From contig NZ_AP018314.1 of the NCBI RefSeq assembly GCF_002368075.1, positions 3,285,522 to 3,349,521 on the forward strand: 64,000 nucleotides of DNA, in the 5' to 3' direction. Numbering within the stretch: position 1 is the first letter of the stretch; each line of letters starts with the position of its first letter. The notes under the pieces were generated by a model. It was given only the letters and a program-made list of their open reading frames with translations, was not told the origin of the DNA and made no database searches. This stretch comes from Sphaerospermopsis kisseleviana NIES-73 (GTDB lineage Bacteria; Cyanobacteriota; Cyanobacteriia; Cyanobacteriales; Nostocaceae). The translations under genes and the position numbers were made by a program. Positions 6,779-16,560 of the stretch are shown here, in pieces.

Positions 6779-9700
6779 ATGCCTCGTCGTCAAGATATCC
6801 ACAAAATTCTTCTGTTAGGTTCTGGTCCTATTGTCATTGGCCAAGCTTGTGAGTTTGACTATTCTGGTACTCAAGCCTGTAAAGCTTTACGGGAAGAGGG
6901 TTTTGAGGTGGTGCTGATAAATTCTAACCCGGCTACTATTATGACTGATCCAGAAACGGCCGATCGCACTTATATCGAACCGCTAACACCGGAAATTGTA
7001 GCAAAGGTCATTGCTAAAGAACGTCCTGATGCCCTTTTACCAACTATGGGGGGACAAACTGCTTTAAATCTTGCGGTTGCTTTAGCGAAAAATGGGGTTT
7101 TAGACCAGTATAACGTCGAATTAATCGGTGCGAAATTACCAGCGATTGAAAAAGCTGAAGATCGCAAGTTGTTTAACGAAGCGATGGATAAGATCGGGGT
7201 GAATGTTTGTCCTAGTGGTACAGCGTCAACCTTAGAAGAAGCTAAGGCGATCGCCGATCGGATAGGATCTTATCCTCTCATTATTCGTCCTGCTTTCACA
7301 ATGGGCGGTACTGGTGGCGGTATTGCTTACAATAAAGAAGAATTTGAAGTGATGGCACAGGTTGGTATTGATGCTAGTCCTGTTTCTCAAATTCTTATAG
7401 ATCAGTCTTTATTAGGTTGGAAGGAATATGAACTAGAAGTGATGCGGGATCTTGCGGATAACGTTGTCATTATCTGTTCTATCGAAAATTTCGATCCGAT
7501 GGGGATTCATACAGGTGATTCTATCACTGTCGCCCCTGCCCAAACTCTCACAGATAAAGAATATCAACGTCTGCGGGATATGGCGATCAAAATTATCCGG
7601 GAAATAGGGGTGGAAACCGGTGGTTCTAATATTCAGTTTGCGGTGAACCCAGTAAATGGGGATGTGGTAGTTATTGAAATGAACCCCCGTGTTTCCCGCA
7701 GTTCTGCGTTAGCTTCTAAAGCAACTGGTTTTCCTATTGCAAAGATGGCCGCAAAGTTAGCTGTGGGTTACACTTTGGATGAAATTAGTAATGATATTAC
7801 TAAGAAAACCCCCGCTTCTTTTGAACCGACTATTGACTATGTAGTTACGAAAATTCCCCGGTTTGCGTTTGAAAAGTTTCCTGGTTCTGATCCAGTGTTA
7901 ACTACGCAAATGAAGTCTGTGGGGGAAGCAATGGCCATAGGAAGAACTTTTAATGAGTCTTTCCAAAAAGCTATGCGGTCCTTGGAAACTGGCCGCGCTG
8001 GATGGGGTGCTGATAAACCAGAAAAGTTACCCAGTGGGGAACAAATTCGCGCTCAGTTACGTACACCTAACCCAGAGAGAGTTTTTGCTTTGCGTCATGC
8101 AATGCTGTTAGGTATCAGTAATGAGGAAATTTACGAACTAACTGCCATAGATCCCTGGTTTTTGGATAAATTACAGCAAATTCTGGAAGTTGAGAAGTTC
8201 TTAAAACGCACTCCTTTACAGCAATTGACAAAAGAGCAAATGTATGATGTCAAGCGTAATGGTTTTAGCGATCGCCAAATTGCTTTCTGTACCAAAACCA
8301 AGGAAGATGAAGTTAGAGCATATCGTAAACAGTTAGGTGTTATCCCCGTTTACAAAACTGTGGATACCTGCGCTGCGGAGTTTGAAGCGTTCACACCTTA
8401 TTATTATTCTACCTACGAGGAAGAAACGGAAGTTTTACCCACCGATAAACCCAAGGTAATGATTTTGGGAGGTGGTCCAAACCGTATTGGTCAGGGGATA
8501 GAATTTGATTATTGTTGCTGTCATGCGGCATACTCTTTGAAAGCTGCGGGTTATGAAACCATGATGGTGAACTCTAACCCGGAGACTGTTTCTACTGATT
8601 ACGATACTAGCGATCGCCTATATTTTGAACCTCTTACCAAAGAAGACGTACTCAACATCATCGAAGCGGAAAACCCTGTAGGTATTATTGTCCAGTTCGG
8701 TGGACAAACTCCCCTAAAATTAGCAGTTCCATTGCAAAACTATCTTCAAAGTATAGCCAGCAATGAGGAAATCCAAAATCCAAAATCCAAAATCCAAAAT
8801 CCAGAAATTTGGGGTACTTCTCCTGATTCTATCGACATGGCAGAAAATCGGGAACGGTTTGAAAAGATTCTTCAAGAGTTGAATATTGCCCAACCGCCTA
8901 ATGGTATCGCTAGAAGTTATGAAGATGCGTTAATTGTCGCTAAACGGATCGGCTATCCCGTTGTGGTTCGCCCTAGTTACGTTTTGGGTGGACGAGCGAT
9001 GGAAATAGTCTACTCTGATGCAGAGTTAGAAAGATATATGACTTTTGCAGTGCAGGTAGAACCAGATCATCCAATTTTAATTGATAAGTTCCTAGAAAAT
9101 GCCATTGAAGTGGATGTAGATGCGATCGCCGATCATACGGGTAGAGTGGTTATTGGTGGCATTATGGAACACATTGAACAAGCGGGTATTCACTCAGGAG
9201 ATTCGGCTTGTTCTCTCCCTTCAATTTCCCTCTCTCCCGCAGTCCTTAACCAAATTAGGACTTGGACAGTTGAACTAGCAAAAGCTTTATCTGTAGTGGG
9301 TTTGATGAATATTCAATTTGCCGTTGTTGGTGCAAATAGTTATTCTCCCCAAGTCTACATTTTAGAAGCTAACCCCCGTGCATCTCGCACTGTTCCATTT
9401 GTGTCTAAAGCAACAGGCGTACCTTTAGCTAAGTTGGCATCTTTAATTATGTCTGGTAAGACTTTAGAGGAATTAAACTTTACTCAGGAAGTGATTCCCT
9501 CTCATATAGCTGTGAAAGAAGCAGTGTTACCCTTTAATAAATTCCCCGGTACTGATACCATCTTAGGTCCTGAAATGCGTTCCACTGGGGAAGTTATGGG
9601 AATTGATGCTGATTTTGGGCGGGCATTTGCTAAAGCGGAAATGGGCGCAGGGGAAAAATTACCCCTCCAGGGTACTGTATTTGTGTCTATGAGCGATCGG

Positions 9701-10069
9701 GATAAAGCCTTAGTTGTGGATGTGGTGAAAGAGTTTATCAACCTGGGTTTTCATATTATCGCCACCCAAGGTACACGCCAATATTTGAAGGAGCAAGGTT
9801 TAAAAGTTGAGCAAGTGCTGAAACTTCATGAAGGCCGTCCTAATGTGATTGATGTGATCAAAAATCAACAAATTCAGTTAATTATTAACACACCTTCAGG
9901 GGAAGAAGCCCGTACCGATGGACAACTGATCCGCCGTACAGCTTTAGCCTACAAAATTCCCATAATTACCACTATAGCAGGTGCGCGGGCAACAGTAGCC
10001 GCTATCCGTTCCCTGCAAAACACCACCTTAGATGTGAAAGTCATTCAAGAATACTGTCCCATAGGGTAA
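6779..10069 (+). CDS. carB: Carbamoyl-phosphate synthase large subunit
   Basis: CarB makes carbamoyl phosphate from bicarbonate, ATP and ammonia supplied by CarA, feeding arginine and pyrimidine synthesis in the cytoplasm. The 1096-residue protein shows both ATP-grasp halves: residues about 1-400 ([34 protein letters not shown]) and about 555-940 ([32 protein letters not shown]). A C-terminal MGS-like regulatory domain follows (about 955-1096, ATQGTRQYL). It is about 20 residues longer than typical CarB; part of the excess is residues about 664-675, encoded by four AAAATCC-type heptamers inserted in frame (8769-8802). carA is not adjacent. Confidence 0.98.
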   Translation: MPRRQDIHKILLLGSGPIVIGQACEFDYSGTQACKALREEGFEVVLINSNPATIMTDPETADRTYIEPLTPEIVAKVIAKERPDALLPTMGGQTALNLAVALAKNGVLDQYNVELIGAKLPAIEKAEDRKLFNEAMDKIGVNVCPSGTASTLEEAKAIADRIGSYPLIIRPAFTMGGTGGGIAYNKEEFEVMAQVGIDASPVSQILIDQSLLGWKEYELEVMRDLADNVVIICSIENFDPMGIHTGDSITVAPAQTLTDKEYQRLRDMAIKIIREIGVETGGSNIQFAVNPVNGDVVVIEMNPRVSRSSALASKATGFPIAKMAAKLAVGYTLDEISNDITKKTPASFEPTIDYVVTKIPRFAFEKFPGSDPVLTTQMKSVGEAMAIGRTFNESFQKAMRSLETGRAGWGADKPEKLPSGEQIRAQLRTPNPERVFALRHAMLLGISNEEIYELTAIDPWFLDKLQQILEVEKFLKRTPLQQLTKEQMYDVKRNGFSDRQIAFCTKTKEDEVRAYRKQLGVIPVYKTVDTCAAEFEAFTPYYYSTYEEETEVLPTDKPKVMILGGGPNRIGQGIEFDYCCCHAAYSLKAAGYETMMVNSNPETVSTDYDTSDRLYFEPLTKEDVLNIIEAENPVGIIVQFGGQTPLKLAVPLQNYLQSIASNEEIQNPKSKIQNPEIWGTSPDSIDMAENRERFEKILQELNIAQPPNGIARSYEDALIVAKRIGYPVVVRPSYVLGGRAMEIVYSDAELERYMTFAVQVEPDHPILIDKFLENAIEVDVDAIADHTGRVVIGGIMEHIEQAGIHSGDSACSLPSISLSPAVLNQIRTWTVELAKALSVVGLMNIQFAVVGANSYSPQVYILEANPRASRTVPFVSKATGVPLAKLASLIMSGKTLEELNFTQEVIPSHIAVKEAVLPFNKFPGTDTILGPEMRSTGEVMGIDADFGRAFAKAEMGAGEKLPLQGTVFVSMSDRDKALVVDVVKEFINLGFHIIATQGTRQYLKEQGLKVEQVLKLHEGRPNVIDVIKNQQIQLIINTPSGEEARTDGQLIRRTALAYKIPIITTIAGARATVAAIRSLQNTTLDVKVIQEYCPIG
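8769..8802 (+). repeat. Heptamer repeat inside carB
   Basis: Four to five ATCCAAA heptamers lie within the carB reading frame and encode [11 protein letters not shown] in the linker after the second-half nucleotide fold. The same ATCCAAA/TTTGGAT family occurs in intergenic DNA at about 31977-32053 and 43866-43940. The repeat keeps the frame open and adds about 11 residues. Confidence 0.85.
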
Positions 10070-10750
10070 TGAGTAATGGGTAATTGGTAATTGGTAACTG
10101 GTAATTGGTAATTGGTGAGAATCAACTTTTGCCTTTTGCTTTCTTGCTGTTCCCTGTTCCCTATTACTTATTACCTATTACCTATTACCTCTTCACTGTC
10201 ACCTGTCACCTGTCACCTCGTCCCGAAACATTAAGCAATTATTATAGGCAAATCATTATAGTTAATATTGAGATATTTTAACAAATATGAGGAAACCATC
10301 TACTTCTCATTTTTCGTTCTGACTCCTGACTCATGCTTCAAGAGGGCAACCACAGGGGGTTGCCCCTACGGCTGAACTCCTGCCTCATGCCTCAAGAGGG
10401 CAACAACAGGGGGTTGCTCCTACGGCTAAACTACTATTCCTATAATATTTCAGTACAATTACGACATAGCCTCACCTGATGTAACCAGGAATTTTCTAGT
10501 TACTCGGTAGTCAAGCTTTTTTAATAAATGTTACAATTGTTAACAATTACATCACACGGAAAATGTTAGACAGATCATGGTATCTCTAACTACAGGTACT
10601 TGTAATTACAAGTAAATAACTGTACCGTCTAGCAGTTAATAAGCCTAAATTGACGACATACCGGAAACAAAGCGGATCGGGTATGTAAATTGCAAACCAG
10701 AGCATAGTTTTCTAGTTAACCTGGGTATTATCTTCTCAAGGCATCAGCTA
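10070..10750. repeat. Intergenic STRR arrays and a 54-bp tandem duplication
   Basis: No gene is seen in these 681 bp. GGTAATT-type heptamers run from about 10070 to 10117. ATTACCT and GTCACCT heptamers run from about 10152 to 10220. A 54-bp unit occurs twice in tandem (10323-10376 and 10377-10430), each carrying a hairpin GGGCAACC...GGTTGCC. Downstream is the presumed promoter of the sigma factor, with a perfect 18-bp palindrome at 10597-10614. Confidence 0.75.
10597..10614. promoter_or_regulatory. 18-bp perfect palindrome upstream of the sigma factor gene
   Basis: TACTTGTAATTACAAGTA is a perfect dyad 137 bp upstream of the sigma factor ATG. It is a plausible operator for a dimeric regulator or a hairpin in a long leader. 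The binding protein is not known. Confidence 0.45.
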
Positions 10751-11749
10751 ATGACACTACCAACCAACCCAACATCAACCAAGAGTAGCGCCATGAAGAC
10801 GGCTCAGACACCTACCGACCTCGTACGGACTTACCTAAGAGAGATTGGACGCGTGCCACTTTTAACCCATGAGGAAGAAATTCACTTTGGGAAACAGGTA
10901 CAAAGATGTACCGCGTTGTATGAGGTGAGAGATAATCTTGCTACTCAGTTAGAACGTCAACCAACTGTAGAAGAGTGGGCAATTGCGGCTGAGTTAGAAG
11001 TAAAAGAATTAAATAGAGCGATCGCCGAAGGTGAAATTGCTAAACGGAAAATGGTAGAAGCTAATTTGCGTTTAGTAGTGTCTGTAGCGAAAAAGTATAT
11101 TAAACGTAATGTTGATTTACTTGACTTAATCCAAGAAGGTAGTATAGGAATGCAACGGGGTGTAGAAAAATTTGACCCCACAAAAGGTTATAGATTTTCT
11201 ACCTATGCTTATTGGTGGATACGTCAGGCCATCACCCGCGCTATAGCGGAAAAAGCCCGCACCATTAGACTACCTATTCATATTACGGAAAAATTAAACA
11301 AAATCAAGAAAGCCCAAAGGCAATTATCCCAAAAATTGGGACGTGCGCCTAGCATTTCTGAACTAGCTGAAGAATTACAATTAACACCTAAACAGGTGCG
11401 GGAGTGTCTAGAAAAAGCACGTTTACCCTTGTCTCTTGATTTGCGTTTAGGTGATAATTATGACACCGAACTAGGGGAAATGTTGGAAGATACAGGTGCA
11501 TCACCTGAAGATTTTGTGATGCAATCTTCTCTATCTTGCGACATAGAAAGGATGATGTCAGAACTCACACCCCAACAAAAAGAAGTCATTAGACTGAGGT
11601 TTGGGTTATCAGATGGACAATCTATGACATTAGCCCGAATTGGTGAAATACTTAATATTAGTCGGGAACGAGTGCGACAAATTGAAAGAGAAGCCTTAAC
11701 AAAACTTCGTAAATCCAAACATAGCATGAATGAGTATCTTGCTAGTTAG
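10751..11749 (+). CDS. Group 2 RNA polymerase sigma factor (sigma-70 family)
   Basis: The 332-residue protein has sigma region 1.2 ([21 protein letters not shown]), region 2 with the core-binding/-10 segment ([38 protein letters not shown]), region 3 ([20 protein letters not shown]) and region 4 with the helix-turn-helix ([21 protein letters not shown]). It lacks the long acidic region 1.1 of the essential group 1 sigma, which places it in group 2 (SigB/C/D/E type), the alternative non-essential sigmas for stress and nutrient response. Which group 2 member it is cannot be settled by eye. ATG 10751 was chosen; a second in-frame ATG lies at 10793. Confidence 0.93.
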   Translation: MTLPTNPTSTKSSAMKTAQTPTDLVRTYLREIGRVPLLTHEEEIHFGKQVQRCTALYEVRDNLATQLERQPTVEEWAIAAELEVKELNRAIAEGEIAKRKMVEANLRLVVSVAKKYIKRNVDLLDLIQEGSIGMQRGVEKFDPTKGYRFSTYAYWWIRQAITRAIAEKARTIRLPIHITEKLNKIKKAQRQLSQKLGRAPSISELAEELQLTPKQVRECLEKARLPLSLDLRLGDNYDTELGEMLEDTGASPEDFVMQSSLSCDIERMMSELTPQQKEVIRLRFGLSDGQSMTLARIGEILNISRERVRQIEREALTKLRKSKHSMNEYLAS

Positions 11750-12047
11750 TCAGGAGTCAGGAGGCAGGAGTCAGGAGAACATTAATAACTTTATTACCTA
11801 TTCCCTTCTTTTGCCTTTTGCCTTGTGCCTCTTGCCTTCTTACTGTCACCTAGATTCATTCGCAATAATACGCTGTTTTTGGTACGGTTAAACCGACTCC
11901 CCCGACTGAAATAACCTGTTACATTGAATGACATAGACACAAAGTTAAATTTTCGTTGTCATTAAGTCGTCATTAAATAGAAAACAGGTTATTTATCATT
12001 GTAGTCACAATTACCATAGATAGTAGTTGTAGCAAAGGAGATCAAAA

Positions 12048-12395
12048 GTGAGTAACCAACCTAATCGAGTATCAGAATTTTTCAACGGTGAAACAGAAAA
12101 TAGCAACTTATTATGGCAGTACGTTAAATCTCTAAGTCCAGAAACCGTAACACAGTTATCTAAACCTACTTCTGCGGAAGTATTTCAAGTGATGGAACGG
12201 AATATTGTGGGACTTTTGGGAAATCTTCCTTCTGAACATTTTGGTGTTACCATTACAACTAGCAGAGAAAATTTAGGTAGATTATTAGCTTCTGCAATGA
12301 TTAGTGGTTATTTTTTGCGGAATGCAGAACAAAGAATGAACTTTGATATGGCTATACAAGGAACAGAAGCAAGCAGTAGTGATGTTGCTGAATAA
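12048..12395 (+). CDS. DUF760 family protein
   Basis: The 115-residue protein contains LLWQYVKSLSPETVTQLSKP, VMERNIVGLLGNLP and TSRENLGRLLASAMISGYFLRN, the pattern of the DUF760 family shared by cyanobacteria and chloroplasts. Its function is not established. The start is GTG 12048 with a good AAAGGAGATC ribosome-binding site. In its promoter region a direct repeat GTCATTAA occurs twice at an 11-bp period (11958-11965, 11969-11976), which could be a response-regulator site. Confidence 0.85.
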   Translation: MSNQPNRVSEFFNGETENSNLLWQYVKSLSPETVTQLSKPTSAEVFQVMERNIVGLLGNLPSEHFGVTITTSRENLGRLLASAMISGYFLRNAEQRMNFDMAIQGTEASSSDVAE

Positions 12396-12516
12396 GTTAA
12401 CAAATTAGCACCAATTAAATAAATTCTCTGATAAATCCAAAATGAAGATACCAGAATTTTAATAATTGGTGTTTTTTTATGACGTAAATGTTAAAATTAG
12501 GTAGTTTTCAGTTTTC

Positions 12517-12549
12517 AGATCCCCGACTTCTTTAAGAAGTTGGGGATCT
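12517..12549. terminator. Long hairpin between DUF760 and mutT genes
   Basis: AGATCCCCGACTTCTT pairs almost perfectly with its downstream complement, giving a stem of about 16 bp with a tiny loop. It has no clear U-tract, so it is either a weak terminator or one of the dispersed 'GATCCCCGACTTCTT' palindromes (relatives near 20661-20725, 41447-41478 and 62802-62825). Confidence 0.5.
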
Positions 12550-12588
12550 ATAATGATTTTAGAATGATTAAATTTTACCATAATTATT

Positions 12589-12996
12589 ATGACAGAAATA
12601 TCAAATGTTACCCATAAAATTATTGGTGTTGCTGTTATTTGGAACAACGAAAAACAGATTTTAATTGATCGTCGTCTTCCCACAGGAACAATGGCGAATT
12701 TATGGGAATTTCCTGGAGGTAAAATTGAAACAGGAGAAACTATAGAAGAATGTATAGAAAGAGAAATTTTAGAAGAGTTAGGAATTAAAATAGAAGTTGG
12801 CAAACATTTGATTACTGTTGATCATACTTATCCTCATTTACGAGTAACTTTGACAGTGCATCATTGTCATTATTTATCAGGTATTCCCCAAGCTATTGAA
12901 TGTGCGGAAGTGCGTTGGGTGGGTTTGGATGAGTTGGATAATTTTGATTTTCCTGAAGCAAATGGAGAAATTATTGCTGCTTTGAGAAAAAGGTAA
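12589..12996 (+). CDS. mutT: Nudix hydrolase, MutT type (8-oxo-dGTP diphosphatase)
   Basis: The 135-residue product carries the Nudix box GGKIETGETIEECIEREILEELGI (G-x5-E-x7-RE-x2-EE-x-G) at about residues 41-66, preceded by LWEFPGGK as in MutT proteins. It is expected to hydrolyse oxidised nucleotides such as 8-oxo-dGTP and so limit mutation. The early VIWNNEKQILIDRRLP strand also matches MutT. The ATG at 12589 follows a palindromic repeat; no obvious operon partner overlaps it. Substrate specificity cannot be fixed from sequence. Confidence 0.9.
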   Translation: MTEISNVTHKIIGVAVIWNNEKQILIDRRLPTGTMANLWEFPGGKIETGETIEECIEREILEELGIKIEVGKHLITVDHTYPHLRVTLTVHHCHYLSGIPQAIECAEVRWVGLDELDNFDFPEANGEIIAALRKR

Positions 12997-13046
12997 GAAC
13001 AATTATTTAAATTCATCAAGTTATCAAAGATGATGATAAGCGAAAC

Positions 13047-13385
13047 ATGAAAAATAAAGCAGGGTTAGAAATTGGTGAAATAAAAATGGAAGAAAACAGA
13101 ATACTTACTGAGAAATTTCCCACACCTAACCCTTTAGAAATTGTGGTGACATTAAGACAAGAAGAAGATAAACCTGATGATTTAGCTGCATTTTTAGAGT
13201 CTTTGCGTTATGGATTTGGACATTATAAAGAATGGACAACAATACCCGCACCTCTATTTTTTGAAAGAGTTGTCAGAGACTATATTAGTGAGTTTTTGAT
13301 TACTGATGATGTGGATGATGAAGAATTAGAAATAGAAGACAATCAGACAAATGAAGGAGAACCTAGACAACTAAGTTTATTTTGA
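13047..13385 (+). CDS. Conserved hypothetical protein with acidic tail
   Basis: The protein is 112 residues from ATG 13047, or about 99 if ATG 13086 is used. It has a central segment FLESLRYGFGHYKEWTTIPAP and a strongly acidic C-terminus ending QLSLF. The final LSLF resembles a sliding-clamp-binding type tail, but that is only a weak suggestion. No characterised family is recognised. It follows mutT by 50 bp on the same strand and may be cotranscribed with it. Confidence 0.65.
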   Translation: MKNKAGLEIGEIKMEENRILTEKFPTPNPLEIVVTLRQEEDKPDDLAAFLESLRYGFGHYKEWTTIPAPLFFERVVRDYISEFLITDDVDDEELEIEDNQTNEGEPRQLSLF

Positions 13386-13582
13386 TTGATTAACGGAGTT
13401 GGGATTTCAAATCAAATTTTTTGAGACAATTAATAGTGTTGGGTTTCCTGACCTCAACCCAACCTACAAAATAAATTTCTTTTCCAGATTAAAAGTAACA
13501 ATCTATTAAAAGTTTTCATTGATTAGTCATCAATTACCTACAATAATAAAAAAGACTTTTATAAAAGGTGTAAGTAAAAAAA

Positions 13583-14041
13583 ATGCTTAAAACCGTTGCA
13601 GAAGTGATGACCCATAATCCAATTATGGTTAATCCTCAAACTCCTTTAAAAGAAGCTATCCAAATCTTAGCAGAAAAACGCATTAGCGGTTTACCTGTAA
13701 TTAATGATGCAGGGAAATTAGTGGGGATCATATCCGAAACAGACTTGATGTGGCAGGAAACCGGTGTCACTCCACCTGCATACATCATGTTTTTGGATAG
13801 TGTAATTTATTTACAAAATCCTGGTGCTTATGAACGGGATTTACATAAAGCTTTAGGACAAACTGTAGGGGAAGTAATGAGTAAAAATCCTCTCACTATT
13901 ACCCCTGATAAGTCCCTAAAAGAAGCTGCAAAAATCATCCAAGAACATAAAGTACATCGTTTACCTGTGCTGGATAGTACGAGTAAAGTTATTGGTATTC
14001 TGACTCGTGGTGACATTATCCGCGCTATGGCCGCTGAGTAG
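13583..14041 (+). CDS. Two-CBS-domain protein
   Basis: The 152-residue protein is almost entirely a tandem CBS pair: residues about 5-60 (VMTHNPIMVNPQTPLKEAIQ, RISGLPVIND) and about 93-150 (VMSKNPLTITPDKSLKEAAK, VHRLPVLD, GILTRGDIIRA). CBS pairs bind adenine nucleotides and act as energy or redox sensors; stand-alone versions in photosynthetic organisms can regulate partner enzymes such as thioredoxins. No catalytic domain is fused. The start at ATG 13583 follows an A-rich leader. Confidence 0.93.
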   Translation: MLKTVAEVMTHNPIMVNPQTPLKEAIQILAEKRISGLPVINDAGKLVGIISETDLMWQETGVTPPAYIMFLDSVIYLQNPGAYERDLHKALGQTVGEVMSKNPLTITPDKSLKEAAKIIQEHKVHRLPVLDSTSKVIGILTRGDIIRAMAAE

Positions 14042-14158
14042 GTGACTGGGGACACTTCGACAAGCTCAGTGCATCGCTGGGGACTGGTGACTGGGAAAGA
14101 TTAATAACCCAATGCCCAATGACTAATAAAATAGGATCATTAAAAATAGGATCATTAA

Positions 14159-14830
14159 ATGAGTATATCTGCTGAATCTGTAAAAGAATTACTGAGTTCT
14201 GATAACTTGGGCGATCGCCTCCGTGCAGTCAATCAAATTCGTGAACTCGAACCCAAAACCGGTTTAGAATTAGTACAAGTCGCTATCCGTGATAAAAATT
14301 CCCGTGTGCGTTATTCTGCTGTTAGTCAAATGGACACATTGGGAGAACAGGATTTAGATTTATCCTTGCAGATATTACGGGAACTACTCAACGATCCTGA
14401 AGCAGATGTACAAGCAGCAGCAGCAGACTGTTTAGGGGCGCTGAAATTACAGGCAGCTTTTGAAGATTTACAGGAACTCTATCATCAAACCCCAGAATGG
14501 CTCGTACAATTCAGTATTATTGCTACCTTGGGAGCATTGGGAGATCCACGGGGTTTTGAACTCCTCAAACAAGCACTTGCTTCAGATAATGGTTTAGTGC
14601 AAACTGCGGCTATTAGTTCCCTGGGAGAGTTGGGAAACCCAGATGCAGTTTCCCTTTTAGCAACCTATTCTACTAATTCAGATTGGCAGGTGCGTTATAG
14701 AGTTGTTCAGGCTTTGGGTAATTTAGGTGGTGCAGAAGCTAAAGCTATTTTAGAGACTTTGGTTAATGATGAAGTAGAAGCGGTTGCTAAAGAAGCGAAA
14801 AGAGCAAGTCCTAAGTTGACAATTTCATAG
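14159..14830 (+). CDS. nblB: HEAT-repeat protein, probable phycobilisome degradation protein NblB
   Basis: The 223-residue protein consists of about six HEAT/PBS-lyase-like repeats (AVNQIRELEPKTGLELVQVA, RDKNSRVRYSAVSQM, PEADVQAAAADCLGAL, WQVRYRVVQALGNLGG). Length and repeat layout match cyanobacterial NblB, which helps detach bilins or dismantle phycobilisomes during starvation and resembles CpcE/F-type lyases without lyase activity. The start is ATG 14159. Its stop codon lies inside a 12-bp inverted repeat that bounds the next intergenic element. It could instead be another HEAT-repeat adaptor. Confidence 0.75.
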   Translation: MSISAESVKELLSSDNLGDRLRAVNQIRELEPKTGLELVQVAIRDKNSRVRYSAVSQMDTLGEQDLDLSLQILRELLNDPEADVQAAAADCLGALKLQAAFEDLQELYHQTPEWLVQFSIIATLGALGDPRGFELLKQALASDNGLVQTAAISSLGELGNPDAVSLLATYSTNSDWQVRYRVVQALGNLGGAEAKAILETLVNDEVEAVAKEAKRASPKLTIS

Positions 14831-15081
14831 ACAAAACTATACTTATATTGACAAAAATCAATATATTTTTAGGAAAAAATCAACTACTTGATATATAATA
14901 CAGTGATATCAAGTATTGAATTGAGACTATTGCCGACGCGAAAACCAAGCAATGATGGTGGTAGTCTTTTTCAGAAACTTAATTGGAACACAATCGCGTC
15001 TGGCTAAGGCGTGAAAGTCTACTGAGGGATAACTGCTCCCATGCTCCCGTTGAAGTAGAAAGTAAAGTCTAGTTTTGTCTA
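14828..15081. other. Inverted-repeat-bounded structured element (candidate ncRNA or MITE)
   Basis: TAGACAAAACTA (14828-14839) and TAGTTTTGTCTA (15070-15081) are perfect 12-bp inverted repeats. Between them are further hairpins: TATATTGA/TCAATATA (about 14844-14865), TACTTGATAT/ATATCAAGTA (about 14885-14915), and GACTATTGC...GCAA...TAGTC followed by a T run (about 14924-14973). A TATAAT sits at 14894-14899. No open reading frame is present. It may be a small RNA gene, an orphan IS200/IS605-type end, or a MITE. Confidence 0.4.
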
Positions 15082-15114
15082 GGTTTTATATAGCAGCAAA
15101 CCATAGTTAAAATA

Positions 15115-15633
15115 CTACCCACCAAAAACCTGTGTCCATGTAGTCCAAATAAAAACTACCACCGCACTCACAGCAAGAACACCCTGAAGTAAATTCCCTA
15201 CTACTGTTCCTACAGTGATTCCTATACCTGCTTTCACTGCTTTACCCAAATCTTTTTGATACAGCAACTCACCAATAATTGCCCCTAAAAGTGGACCAAT
15301 TAACATTCCCAACAATGGTCCACCGAAGGGTAAAGCTGGCAATAATCCGAAAAATCCCAGAAGTAAACCAACAAACGCCCCTATTTGTCCCCATTTACTT
15401 GCACCGGCTTGTTTTGCGCCTATGTAACCTGCTAAAAAATCAACAGCCATACTTAGAAGTAGAACAATACCTGTAACAATCAGGGGTATTTTAATAACTG
15501 CTACAGAACCATTAACAATTCCCCAGATGATGATAGCGGCTAATATTAAACTACTACCAGGAATTGCAGGAACTACAGAACCAATCACACCCACAAGCAT
15601 TAAAGCTATTAATAAACAGTAAATAATTTGCAT
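15115..15633 (-). CDS. DUF456 family membrane protein
   Basis: The 172-residue protein is highly hydrophobic with four to five predicted transmembrane segments. It has the Gly/Pro-rich repeats typical of DUF456 (VGSVVPAIPGSSLI, GFFGLLPALPFGGPLLGMLI, GPLLGAIIGELLY). It is an inner or thylakoid membrane protein of unknown function. The gene ends close to the structured element and begins after a GGAGTCA heptamer array; it is on the same strand as the two genes upstream of it (b6f assembly factor and rpaB). Confidence 0.85.
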   Translation of the reverse strand: MQIIYCLLIALMLVGVIGSVVPAIPGSSLILAAIIIWGIVNGSVAVIKIPLIVTGIVLLLSMAVDFLAGYIGAKQAGASKWGQIGAFVGLLLGFFGLLPALPFGGPLLGMLIGPLLGAIIGELLYQKDLGKAVKAGIGITVGTVVGNLLQGVLAVSAVVVFIWTTWTQVFGG

Positions 15634-15639
15634 AGTTTT

Positions 15640-15752
<113 letters not shown>

Positions 15753-16394
15753 TCACCCATTACTAAGATTAACAGCTAATTTATCAGCTATTCCCGCAAT
15801 CCAATTTTCATCTTGTTTTGTATAACTGCGGGGAGCATTTGCTCCTAAAATTAACACACCTTCTTTACCAATAGGTTGACAAATTACACCTTGGGTATTT
15901 TCGGGTAAATAATCAAATTCAATTTTGCCAGGATAGACTTTTAAAGCTACTAAATAAACCGGTTTTTGGGTTTCTAATACTCTTTTCAATATTGCACCAG
16001 GGGTAACTTCTGATTTAGCACCCAGAATACCGCGACGTAACAAAACCTTACCTTGGTAATAAACTACAAGCGATCGCGTAACTGTATTAGTTAACAATAA
16101 CCTTGATGCCCAAGCTAATTCTGTTTTCACGGTTTCTGGTAAATCAGGATCTAACACAAAACCCTCTTCTCCGATCAGTTCTACTGTATCAGGGGTTTTA
16201 GGTTGTACTTGTTGCCAAATTAAACCTGTTAAAATTAACACTGCACTCAAAATCACTCCCAGCACATCCCCCCGTGCTTGAGAGTCTGTCAGTTCCGGTG
16301 TTAACAACCGATTTACAAACAAAAGCACAGCACCTAAACCCCCAACTACCAAGGGTAAACGCCGTAAAACTCGATTAGGATCAGATTTGGTCAT
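15753..16394 (-). CDS. Cofactor assembly of complex C subunit B (CCB2/CCB4-like)
   Basis: The 213-residue protein has two N-terminal transmembrane segments (RLPLVVGGLGAVLLFVNRLL and VLGVILSAVLILTGLIWQQV). A soluble region follows with LAWASRLLLTNTVTRSLVVY and GVICQPIGKEGVLILGANAPRSYT. This matches the CCB2/CCB4-type factors needed to attach the covalent haem ci to cytochrome b6 of the b6f complex in thylakoids. The start at ATG 16394 directly abuts a 172-bp heptamer array, so no normal ribosome-binding site precedes it. Confidence 0.8.
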   Translation of the reverse strand: MTKSDPNRVLRRLPLVVGGLGAVLLFVNRLLTPELTDSQARGDVLGVILSAVLILTGLIWQQVQPKTPDTVELIGEEGFVLDPDLPETVKTELAWASRLLLTNTVTRSLVVYYQGKVLLRRGILGAKSEVTPGAILKRVLETQKPVYLVALKVYPGKIEFDYLPENTQGVICQPIGKEGVLILGANAPRSYTKQDENWIAGIADKLAVNLSNG

Positions 16395-16560
16395 TGGTCA
16401 TTGGTAATGGGTAATGGGTAATGGGTAATGGGTAATGGGTAATGGGTAATGGGTAATGGGTAATTGGTAATTGGTAATTGGTAATTGGTAATTGGTAATT
16501 GGTAATTGGTAATTGGTAATTGGTAATTGGTAATGGGTAATTGGTAATTGGTAATGGGTA
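16389..16560. repeat. Long STRR heptamer array
   Basis: About 24 heptamers run without a break: two TTGGTCA, about nine GGTAATG, about eleven GGTAATT and a mixed end. It is the longest such array in the window. It touches the start codon of the b6f assembly gene. Open frames across it translate to repeats such as NYQLPIT and are artefacts. Confidence 0.95.

Noticed and set aside
12477-12803. 108-residue minus-strand frame
   Set aside because: Runs antisense to mutT and through a palindromic repeat; no domain is visible.
16389-16560. Possible CRISPR array
   Set aside because: Units are 7 bases long with no spacers; no cas genes are in the window.
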